Of a stretch of DNA of 64,000 nucleotides, positions 33,480-41,050 are shown piece after piece (the first letter of the stretch is position 1; the number at the start of each line of letters is the position of its first letter). Origin of the DNA: Gemmatimonadota bacterium (GTDB lineage: Bacteria > Gemmatimonadota > Gemmatimonadetes > Longimicrobiales > Gaopeijiaceae); the NCBI GenBank assembly GCA_022827345.1, contig JAJDTB010000027.1, forward strand, positions 186,001 to 250,000. The letters are read 5' to 3'. The notes under the pieces are model-generated. The model did not search any database, was not told the origin of the DNA, and was given only the letters and a program-made list of their open reading frames with translations. The translations under genes were made by a program, and so were the position numbers.

Positions 33480-35072
33480 CTACGCCGGCCCGGCAGCCCT
33501 GACCGCCGCGGAGGCACCGCCTGCGAAGCGCTCGAAGTTGCTCTTGAACATTGCCGCCAGCTCCGCGGCCGCCGCGTCGTATTGGCTCCCGTCCGCCCAG
33601 GTCGCCCGCGGGAGCAGCACCTCGTCGGGCACGCCCGGGACCCGGCTCGGAATCCGCAGCCCAAAGACCGGATCGACGGTGTGCGGAGCATCGTCCAGGC
33701 GGCCCTCGAGGGCGGCGGCGAGCATCGCCCGGGTGTAGCCGAGCTTCATGCGGCTGCCAATGCCGTAGCGGCCACCCGTCCACCCGGTGTTGACGAGCCA
33801 CACCTTGGCGTCGTGGGCGCGCGTCTTGTCGCCGAGGAGGTCGGCGTAGACGGTCGCGGGCCGCGGCAGGAAGGGTGCCCCGAAACAGGCGCTGAAGGCC
33901 GCACGCGGCTCGGTGACGCCACGCTCGGTGCCGGCAACCTTGGCCGTGTAGCCGGACAGGAAGTGGTACATCGCCTGCGCCGTGTCGAGGCGGGCGATCG
34001 GGGGCAGCACCCCGAAGGCGTCGGCGGTGAGGAACACGACGTTCCCGGGATGCCCGCCCTGGCCCGACGGCACCGCGTTCTCGATGTAGTGGATCGGGTA
34101 CGAGGCGCGGGTATTCTCGGTGATCTCCGCCGAGTCGTAGTCGATCTCGCGGGTGCGCTCGTCGAGGACGACGTTCTCGAGGATCGTCCCGAACATGCGC
34201 GTCGCGCGGTAGATGTCGGGCTCGCCCTCGGGTGAGAGGCGGATGGTCTTCGCGTAGCAGCCGCCCTCGAAGTTGAAGACGCCGTCGTTGCTCCAGCCGT
34301 GCTCGTCGTCGCCGATCAGCCGGCGGTCCGGGTCGGCGGACAGCGTGGTCTTGCCGGTTCCCGAAAGGCCGAAGAAGAGCGCGGTGTCGCCCCCCGCCCC
34401 AATGTTCGCGGAGCAGTGCATGGGCAGGACACCGCGGCCCGGCAGCATGAAGTTGAGCGCCGAGAAGATGGACTTCTTGATCTCGCCGGCGTATGCGGTG
34501 CCGCCGACCAGGACGACGCGCTCCGTGAAGTTGACCACGATGAACGCGCCGGAGTTCGTGCCGTGACGGCGGGGGTCCGCCTGCATCGACGGGGCGTGGT
34601 ATACGATGAAGTCGGGTTCGAAGCCCGCCTCCTCGCCGGGGGCCAGCCGCAGAAACATGTTGCGTGCGAAGAGGTCGTGCCACGGACTCTCCGAGATCAC
34701 GCGGACCCTGATGCCGTACCGGGGATCGGCACCGGCCTTGGCGTCGCGGACGTAGAGGTCGGTGCCGTTGAGGCGGTCGATGATCTCTGCCTTGAGGAGT
34801 TCGTAGTGCTCTTCGGCGATGGGGACGTTGATGTCGCCCCAGTCGATCAGACCGCTCGAGCCCGACTCGTGGACGACGAAGCGGTCGTTCGGGGAGCGGC
34901 CGGTGTGGGGAGCGGTGAGGGTGACGAGGCCACCGCCGTGCGCCAGTCGTCCGGTGCCCAGCCGAAGGGTCTCTTCGTATAGCTCCGCGGGCGCGAGGTT
35001 GCGGCGAACCCGTCCCTTCGGGTCCAGTCCTTCGGCGCGCAGAACGGTCATCGGTGCTTCTGCCACAAGCAT
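33480..35072 (-). CDS. pckA: Phosphoenolpyruvate carboxykinase (ATP)
   Basis: It converts oxaloacetate and ATP to PEP, CO2 and ADP, the first committed gluconeogenic step. 530 residues. Typical blocks: APHTGRSPNDRFVV (oxaloacetate Arg), GTAYAGEIKKSIF (Lys/Mn site), MHCSANIG (metal His), kinase-1a P-loop GLSGTGKTTLS, kinase-2 DDEHGW and the adenine-binding TEPRAAFSACFGAPFLP. All conserved residues are present. The malic enzyme gene lies 30 bases upstream on the same strand, so the two C4-C3 interconverting enzymes may be coregulated. Confidence 0.97.
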   Translation of the reverse strand: MLVAEAPMTVLRAEGLDPKGRVRRNLAPAELYEETLRLGTGRLAHGGGLVTLTAPHTGRSPNDRFVVHESGSSGLIDWGDINVPIAEEHYELLKAEIIDRLNGTDLYVRDAKAGADPRYGIRVRVISESPWHDLFARNMFLRLAPGEEAGFEPDFIVYHAPSMQADPRRHGTNSGAFIVVNFTERVVLVGGTAYAGEIKKSIFSALNFMLPGRGVLPMHCSANIGAGGDTALFFGLSGTGKTTLSADPDRRLIGDDEHGWSNDGVFNFEGGCYAKTIRLSPEGEPDIYRATRMFGTILENVVLDERTREIDYDSAEITENTRASYPIHYIENAVPSGQGGHPGNVVFLTADAFGVLPPIARLDTAQAMYHFLSGYTAKVAGTERGVTEPRAAFSACFGAPFLPRPATVYADLLGDKTRAHDAKVWLVNTGWTGGRYGIGSRMKLGYTRAMLAAALEGRLDDAPHTVDPVFGLRIPSRVPGVPDEVLLPRATWADGSQYDAAAAELAAMFKSNFERFAGGASAAVRAAGPA

Positions 35073-35102
35073 TGTTGTAGTCCGTAATTCGGGTGTATCG
35101 CT

Positions 35103-37442
35103 CTAATCCGCGGCGGCGCCTCGTGCGCCCGCCAACCTGCTAATTTGACTGCGTGGCGCGCGCGCGTCTACCGATGCGATCCCGATGAGGTGCACGACCT
35201 CCAGCACCGAGCTTCCGCGCTGCAGGATGTGGACGGGTCGATCCATGCCCAGAAGGATGGGACCGATAACCTCGGCGTTGCCCAGCTGGCTGATGAGTTT
35301 GTAGCAGGCGTTGGAGGCGCTCAGGGTCGGGAAGACCAGGACATTGGCCGGCCCGGTGAGGTCGCTGAAGGAGTACGTCTTCCCGAGGATGTGCTCGTCG
35401 ACCGCCACATCCGCCTGCATCTCGCCGTCCACCGCCAGTCCGGGCGCAAGTCTCTTGACCCACCTCACGGCCTCCCGGACCTTCTCGGCTTCGGGGTGCC
35501 GCACCGACCCGAAGTTGGAGAACGACAGCATGGCGATCCGGGGCTGGATGCCGAGGTCGCCCACGAACCTCGCGGCCGAGATCGCGATCTCGGCGAGGGT
35601 GGCGGGGTCCGGGTCGATGTTGACCGTCGTGTCGGCGAAGAAGAGGGGATCGCGGTCGCGGAAAGCGACGATATGGAGCCCCGAGACGCGGTCGACCGAG
35701 GGCGAGGTGCCGATGACCTCCAGGGCCGGCCTGAGGATCTCCGGGTAGTTGGAGTCGATTCCGGCGACCATCGCGTCGGCGTCTCCCGCTCGCACCATCA
35801 TCGAGGCGAAGTACACGGGCTGGTAGGCGCGGGCGCGCGCTTCGGCCAGCGTGAGTCCCTTGCGCGCCCGGCGGCGGTAGAACTCGTCCGCGTACGCGTA
35901 CCGGGTGCGCTCGACCGACGGCGGGTGGATGCACTCGACCCCGTCCAGCTCGATCCCCAGTTCGGCGCCGCGACGATGGATCTTGTCGTGCTTGCCGATG
36001 AGCACGATGCGGGCGGTTCCTTCCTGTACCACCTGCGCCGCCGCGCGCAGGACGCGTTCGTTGTACCCGTCGGCCAGAACAATGCGGGCGGGTTCCTTTC
36101 TGGCACGGCCGAGGATCCTCCGCATCGCTTCGCGCCCCGGACCCAGGCTGGCCTCGAGCTTGTGCCGGTATTCCTCCAGATCGACCGAGGTCCTGGCCAC
36201 GCCGGAGTCCATGGCCGCCTTCGCCACCGCCGGTGCAACGTGCAGCAGTACCCGCGGGTCGAACGGTTTCGGAATCAGGTACTCCGGCCCGAACTCGAAT
36301 GCATCGTCGCCGTAGGCCTTCAGCACCGACTCCGGCACGTCGTCGCGGGCCAACTCGGCCAGCGCCCGGGTCGCGGCGAGCATCATCCGCTGGTTGATGG
36401 TCCGCGCCCTCACATCCAGCGCCCCGCGGAAGAGAAACGGGAACCCCAGGACGTTGTTGACCTGGTTGGGATAGTCGGAGCGGCCGGTGGCGATGATCCC
36501 GTCGTTGCGGACTTCGGCGACATCCTCGGGCGTCACCTCCGGGTCGGGGTTCGCCAGGGCGAAGATGATCGGACGGGGCGCCATCGACGCCACCATTTCG
36601 GAGGTGATTACCCCTTTTGCCGAAAGGCCGATGACGACGTCGGCGCCGTCCATCGCCTCGGTCAGCGTGCGTTCCTCTCGCGTGGTCGCGAAGGGGACCT
36701 TGTACTCGTTCATCCCCTCCTCGCGGCCCTCGTAGATCACCCCGGCGCGGTCGACCATGAGCATGTTCTCCGCCTTCACGCCGAGCCGCAGGCAGTGACG
36801 GGCCGTGGCCAGCGCGGACGCGCCGGCGCCGCTGAAGACCACGCGGGCATCGCCAGGATCGCGGCCGGAAATCTCCAGCGCGTTGAGCAGGGCCGCCCCC
36901 GCGATGATCGCCGTGCCGTGCTGGTCGTCGTGGAAGACGGGGATTTCCAGGGTCTTCTTCAGGGTCTCCTCGATCAGGAAGCACTCGGGGGCGCGAATGT
37001 CCTCGAGGTTGATCCCGCCGACCGTGGGCTCGAGCAGCTGGCAGAAACGAATGACCTCGTGGGGGTCCTCGGTCCCGATCTCGATATCGAACACGTCGAT
37101 CCCGGCGAACTTCTTGAAGAGGACGCCCTTCCCCTCCATGACCGGCTTGGCCGCCATCGCGCCGATGTTGCCCAATCCGAGCACCGCCGTGCCGTTGGAC
37201 ACCACGGCCACCAGATTGCCGCGTGCCGTGTAAAGAAACGCCGTCTCGGGATCGTGGTGGATGGCCATGCACGGCTCGGCCACCCCGGGGCTGTATGCCA
37301 GCGTCAGGTCGCGCTGGGTTGCGACCGCCTTCGTGGGAACGACTTCGATCTTCCCCGGGCGGCCCTCGGCGTGGTACTCAAGCGCGTCGCTTTCGAATGT
37401 CGACAACGATTCGTCTCCCATGTTGTGAAGCTGATCGAGCAA
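35103..37442 (-). CDS. maeB: NADP-dependent malic enzyme fused to a phosphotransacetylase-like domain
   Basis: 779 residues. The malic enzyme part (1-430) has the catalytic Lys region (TYSPGVAEPC-like LAYSPGVAEPC), the metal-site pattern FHDDQHGTAIIAGAAL and a Rossmann motif VFSGAGASALA. The C-terminal part (about 440-775) is a phosphotransacetylase fold (ARIVLADGYNERVLRAA, SRR-like PEAEKVREAV), which in MaeB is regulatory, binding acetyl-CoA, rather than catalytic. Malate is decarboxylated to pyruvate with NADP. I use the TTG at 37442 because AGGA lies five bases upstream; the ATG at 37421 is the alternative. Confidence 0.95.
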   Translation of the reverse strand: MLDQLHNMGDESLSTFESDALEYHAEGRPGKIEVVPTKAVATQRDLTLAYSPGVAEPCMAIHHDPETAFLYTARGNLVAVVSNGTAVLGLGNIGAMAAKPVMEGKGVLFKKFAGIDVFDIEIGTEDPHEVIRFCQLLEPTVGGINLEDIRAPECFLIEETLKKTLEIPVFHDDQHGTAIIAGAALLNALEISGRDPGDARVVFSGAGASALATARHCLRLGVKAENMLMVDRAGVIYEGREEGMNEYKVPFATTREERTLTEAMDGADVVIGLSAKGVITSEMVASMAPRPIIFALANPDPEVTPEDVAEVRNDGIIATGRSDYPNQVNNVLGFPFLFRGALDVRARTINQRMMLAATRALAELARDDVPESVLKAYGDDAFEFGPEYLIPKPFDPRVLLHVAPAVAKAAMDSGVARTSVDLEEYRHKLEASLGPGREAMRRILGRARKEPARIVLADGYNERVLRAAAQVVQEGTARIVLIGKHDKIHRRGAELGIELDGVECIHPPSVERTRYAYADEFYRRRARKGLTLAEARARAYQPVYFASMMVRAGDADAMVAGIDSNYPEILRPALEVIGTSPSVDRVSGLHIVAFRDRDPLFFADTTVNIDPDPATLAEIAISAARFVGDLGIQPRIAMLSFSNFGSVRHPEAEKVREAVRWVKRLAPGLAVDGEMQADVAVDEHILGKTYSFSDLTGPANVLVFPTLSASNACYKLISQLGNAEVIGPILLGMDRPVHILQRGSSVLEVVHLIGIASVDARAPRSQISRLAGARGAAAD

Positions 37443-37603
37443 GTGATCCTACCGGAGGCGCCGAATGCGCGTCAATCACGCCAGCGCGGGGCGGCGCCAA
37501 CCCTTTGCCGGGCCGGGCGGTCTAATCATCTTCACAGAAGTCCCGGCCGCCTGTGCCCCGCGTCGCTGCCCCTGCTCCCCACGGCCTCATTCCGGATGAA
37601 ATC

Positions 37604-39451
37604 ATGACCGCCTCCACCGTCCGCCGGGCGGTCCTCAGCATGATGCTGTGGACCGCGGCGGCAGACATGGAAGCGGCCGGACAGGAATCGCCCCCGGATC
37701 CCCGGCAGGCAGACGGTTGTGAGGGGGCTGTCATCACCCACGTCTTCGTCGACAATCACTCGATCTTCGAGACGCCCCCGGCCGACTCCGCGCGCGAGCT
37801 GAGCGGGATGCGCAGATTTGCCAACTGGGTCGTGAATCGCGTCCACTGGAAGACGCGGAGAAGCTTCATCGAAGACGAGGTTCTGTTCCAGCCGGGGGAT
37901 TGCTTCGACCCCATGCTTCTCGATGAGTCCGAACGCATCCTCAGGGCCCTGCCGTTCATCGACGAAGCGCACGTCTACCCGGTGCCGGTGGATGAGGACG
38001 AGGTCCACGTGGTCGTCGACACGCGGGACGACTGGTCGCTGAAGCTCGATGTCCGGCCCGAGTGGGACGACGGATTGCGGATAACGCACGTCAGCGCGAC
38101 CGAGGAGAACTTCCTGGGCACCGGCACCCTGCTCGGCCTCTATCTCACCAACCGCGACGAGCAGCGTGACCTCGGGGCGCAGCTTCGCACCGAGCGGCTG
38201 GCCGGCACACGTCTCGACGGACAGTTCTCCGGGGGGAGGACGCGCACCGGCGTCTTCTTCACCGAGTCGCTGGCTTATCCCTTCGTCGGAGAAGTGGGAC
38301 AGTGGGCGTTTATCGAATCATTCGCCCTCCGCGAAGACCTGTTCCGCTACGTCGGACCCGCCGGAGCCGCATTCACCAACGCCAGCCTGCCCATCGAGAC
38401 CAGATTCGGCGAGTTGACCCTGGGCCGGCGGCTCGGCAGCCCCGGCGATCTGACCGTTCTGGGTGGCGGGCTGTCCTGGGAGGACGTGCGTTTCGACCGG
38501 TTTCCGGGCGAGGTCGAAGTAGTGTCGGGGTTCGATTTCTCCGAGCGCATGGCAGCGGATTCCGCTACGGTCGAGGCGATTCGTCCCCACGTCAAGCCGC
38601 GCAGGGGCGCCTATCTGAACGTCCTGGCCGGCAAGCGCAACATTCGCTTCATCACCCGCCGCGGCCTGGACGCGATTCGCGGCGAGCAGGACATTCGCGT
38701 GGGAACCCAGGTGCTGGTCGCGCTGGGGACGTCCCTGTCCAGGCGCACCTCGACACTCGGCCGCGACGGCCGCGAACTGCGCGCCCGGCTTGGGTGGTTC
38801 GCGGGGGCTGCCGGACGCAGCTGGGTCTTCAATACCGAGTTGAGCGTCGAAGGCACCCGGTTCCGTCCGGACGGCGGCGGCGGCGATTATCAGGACCTCG
38901 TGGGCGAGTTCGAGACCTATTTCTACTGGCACCCCGGAGAGGCGCCCCGGCAACTCGAAGAGATCCCGCGGCACACCTTCGTCATCGGTGTGTCGGGTGC
39001 CGGCGGATGGCAAAACACACTCCCCTTCCAGCTCACTCTGGGGGGACCGTTCGGCGTACGCGGATACGACCGCGAGGACTTTCCCGCGGCCCACCGCGTC
39101 GTTGTCCACGCCGAGGACCGGATCGTGCTGGATGGTCCGTTTCGCGATGTCTTCGACCTGGGAATCACCCTGTTCGCCGATGCGGGCGCCGGTTGGCGCG
39201 GCGACGTGCCGTTCGGTACCGACTCGGGGCTGCGCACCTCGGTCGGCGCCGGGCTGCGCGTGGCCTTCCCCTCCGGGGCGCGAAACGTGGTGCGTCTCGA
39301 CGTCGCCGTTCCGGTCGAGCAGGGAGGAGTCAGCCAGGCCCAGTTCCGGGTCGGCTACGACGCCGTGAGCCTTCTGACGGCCTTTGGCAGCCGGCAGGTG
39401 CGCCGCAGCCGCGCGGCCGGCCCCGCGTCCGCCTTCCTGGGGTCGCGCTAG
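37604..39451 (+). CDS. BamA/TamA-like outer-membrane protein
   Basis: 615 residues. Signal peptide (about 1-26), one or two POTRA-like domains (about 45-140; FQPGDCFDPMLLDESERILRAL is a POTRA helix), then a beta-barrel of alternating short strands. The barrel-lid motif appears as GPFGVRGYDREDF (the VRGF/Y loop of Omp85 proteins). The last strand ends FRVGYDAVSLL. Usual BamA has five POTRA domains; this resembles the shorter TamA/ShlB-like or 'surface antigen' types. It could insert outer-membrane proteins or export a partner, but no passenger gene is adjacent. The ATG at 37604 gives a clean signal peptide. Confidence 0.82.
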   Translation: MTASTVRRAVLSMMLWTAAADMEAAGQESPPDPRQADGCEGAVITHVFVDNHSIFETPPADSARELSGMRRFANWVVNRVHWKTRRSFIEDEVLFQPGDCFDPMLLDESERILRALPFIDEAHVYPVPVDEDEVHVVVDTRDDWSLKLDVRPEWDDGLRITHVSATEENFLGTGTLLGLYLTNRDEQRDLGAQLRTERLAGTRLDGQFSGGRTRTGVFFTESLAYPFVGEVGQWAFIESFALREDLFRYVGPAGAAFTNASLPIETRFGELTLGRRLGSPGDLTVLGGGLSWEDVRFDRFPGEVEVVSGFDFSERMAADSATVEAIRPHVKPRRGAYLNVLAGKRNIRFITRRGLDAIRGEQDIRVGTQVLVALGTSLSRRTSTLGRDGRELRARLGWFAGAAGRSWVFNTELSVEGTRFRPDGGGGDYQDLVGEFETYFYWHPGEAPRQLEEIPRHTFVIGVSGAGGWQNTLPFQLTLGGPFGVRGYDREDFPAAHRVVVHAEDRIVLDGPFRDVFDLGITLFADAGAGWRGDVPFGTDSGLRTSVGAGLRVAFPSGARNVVRLDVAVPVEQGGVSQAQFRVGYDAVSLLTAFGSRQVRRSRAAGPASAFLGSR

Positions 39452-39530
39452 CCGCACGGTCCCCACCCCGTGGCCGGGACCGATTCGCCGGCCGGGCGAA
39501 CCCCGCGTGCGGTGCCCGGTGAAAAAACAA

Positions 39531-39559
39531 TTGACTTGGAACCCGCAGGGCCATAGAAT
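39531..39559 (+). promoter_or_regulatory. Sigma-70 promoter of the second sigma factor gene
   Basis: TTGACT, exactly 17 bases, TAGAAT. Five of six bases match consensus at each element. It begins 79 bases after the BamA-like stop. The predicted start leaves a leader of about 110 bases before the TTG start codon. Confidence 0.75.
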
Positions 39560-39679
39560 GGTTGTCCCCCCGGCCCGGTGGAGCCGCTGAAGTCGAGATG
39601 TTCTTCGCCCTTCGCGCCGGTACCCGGCTCCGAACACGGGGGGAGTGCGATACGATTCACCCCTTTCAGGAGGACGGCA

Positions 39680-40540
39680 TTGTTCGCAGCCTCGCGCGGT
39701 CTCGATTCCTTCGATCAGTATCTTCAGGATGTAGAACGATACCCACTCATCTCGGACCCCGAGGAGGAGCGAGCACTCGCGCGAAGAGCTCGAACGGGTG
39801 ACAAGGAGGCGGCGGAACGCCTCGTCACCGCCAACCTCCGTTTCGTTATCTCGTATGTGAAGAAGTACCAGGGCCGTGGCCTCGGGCTGGCCGAACTGGT
39901 GTGTATCGGCAACGAGGGGCTGCTGAAGGCGGTCAAGAAGTTCGATCCCGACAAGGGCGTCAAGTTCATCTCCTACGCCGTCTGGTGGATTCGCCAGACC
40001 GTGTTGCAGGCGTTGGCCGAGCAGACCCGTTCCGTGCGGATCCCGCTGAACCAGAACTCGAACCTCGCGCGCCTGGCACGTACCAATACCGCGCTGACCC
40101 AGCATCTCGGCCGCACCCCGACCGACCAGGAACTCGCCCAGGAAATGGGCGAGCCCATCGAGACGGTGCGCGCACTTCGCCGAGTCGCCGCCACCGAGCT
40201 GAGTCTGGACGCCCCCCTCGACCGTGGCGACCGCGACAGCGCCAGCTTCGGAGAGCGCTTCGCCGGCGCAGAGGGAACCGAGATCGAGGAAGACGTCGAG
40301 GCGATGGCGCGCCGCCACTACCTCGAGACCATGTTCGACAGCTACCTGACCGAGCGCGAACGCAAGATCCTCTACCTGTACTACGGGCTCGACGACGGTG
40401 AAGAACGGACGCTGGAGGAGATCGGTTCGCTTCTCGGCGTGACTCGCGAACGGATTCGCCAGATTCGCAACAGGGCCTTCGAAAAGCTCCGGGACAGCCC
40501 GCAGGGCGACTCGCTTTCCGGCTTCTGGATATCGAACTGA
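39680..40540 (+). CDS. RNA polymerase sigma-70 factor, group 1/2 type, starting at TTG
   Basis: 286 residues. Region 1.2 (SFDQYLQDVERYPLISDPEE), region 2 (ANLRFVISYVKKYQGRG, CIGNEGLLKAVKKFDP, KFISYAVWWIRQTV), region 3 and region 4 (TLEEIGSLLGVTRERIRQI) are complete; region 1.1 is absent. The TTG at 39680 is preceded by a perfect AGGAGG six bases upstream and gives the normal N-terminus; longer frames run through the promoter. It is a close relative of the factor at 15298 in layout but differs in region 2.2 (LAELVCIGNEG instead of LTDLIQEGNVG), so the two probably have distinct core or promoter preferences. Confidence 0.93.
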   Translation: MFAASRGLDSFDQYLQDVERYPLISDPEEERALARRARTGDKEAAERLVTANLRFVISYVKKYQGRGLGLAELVCIGNEGLLKAVKKFDPDKGVKFISYAVWWIRQTVLQALAEQTRSVRIPLNQNSNLARLARTNTALTQHLGRTPTDQELAQEMGEPIETVRALRRVAATELSLDAPLDRGDRDSASFGERFAGAEGTEIEEDVEAMARRHYLETMFDSYLTERERKILYLYYGLDDGEERTLEEIGSLLGVTRERIRQIRNRAFEKLRDSPQGDSLSGFWISN

Positions 40541-40553
40541 CTTCAGCCACGGG

Positions 40554-40892
40554 TCACGCGGCCTCGCTCCGCGGGGTCAGCATGATCATTTCCCGGGCAC
40601 GCACCTCCGCAGTGGGAATCGTGACCCCGTCGCGCTCGTAGGAGTCGTACTGCAGGTACCCCTCCACGAACAGCTTGTCCCCCTTGGAGACGTACTCTTC
40701 GGTCACCTGCGCGAGCCGGCCCCAGAGATTGATCCGGTGCCAGTCGGTGCGCTCCTCGGCGTCCTCTCCGCCGGTGCGCCAGTTGGTTGCCAGGGAAATG
40801 CGCGCCACCTTCACCCCCGCACTCGTGACGCGCACATCGGGGTCGCTCCCGACGTTCCCTATCAGGATGATCTTGTTGACTGAACGGCTCAC
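40554..40892 (-). CDS. Single-stranded DNA-binding protein, short form
   Basis: 112 residues, one OB fold: VNKIILIGNVGSDPDVRVTSAG at the N-terminus, WHRINLWGRLAQVTEEYVSKGD and FVEGYLQYDSYERDG. It ends right after the fold with RSEAA. The acidic C-terminal tip (usually ending DIPF), which recruits repair proteins, is missing. It starts at GTG with GGAGG upstream. It may be an accessory SSB or a housekeeping one with altered interactions. polA lies downstream on the same strand. Confidence 0.9.
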   Translation of the reverse strand: MSRSVNKIILIGNVGSDPDVRVTSAGVKVARISLATNWRTGGEDAEERTDWHRINLWGRLAQVTEEYVSKGDKLFVEGYLQYDSYERDGVTIPTAEVRAREMIMLTPRSEAA

Positions 40893-41050
40893 GGACCTAA
40901 CCTCCGTTTCGATTGGTGGACGGGTTGCTCATTGGCGCACAAGTGTGGGCCGAGCGGAGGGGCGTTCCAATAGCTGGATGGGACAGATTTTCGTTCAGCA
41001 GTCCGTGGATCACCCGCGCGTGGCACCGAGGACGGCGAGGGGCCGGGCTG

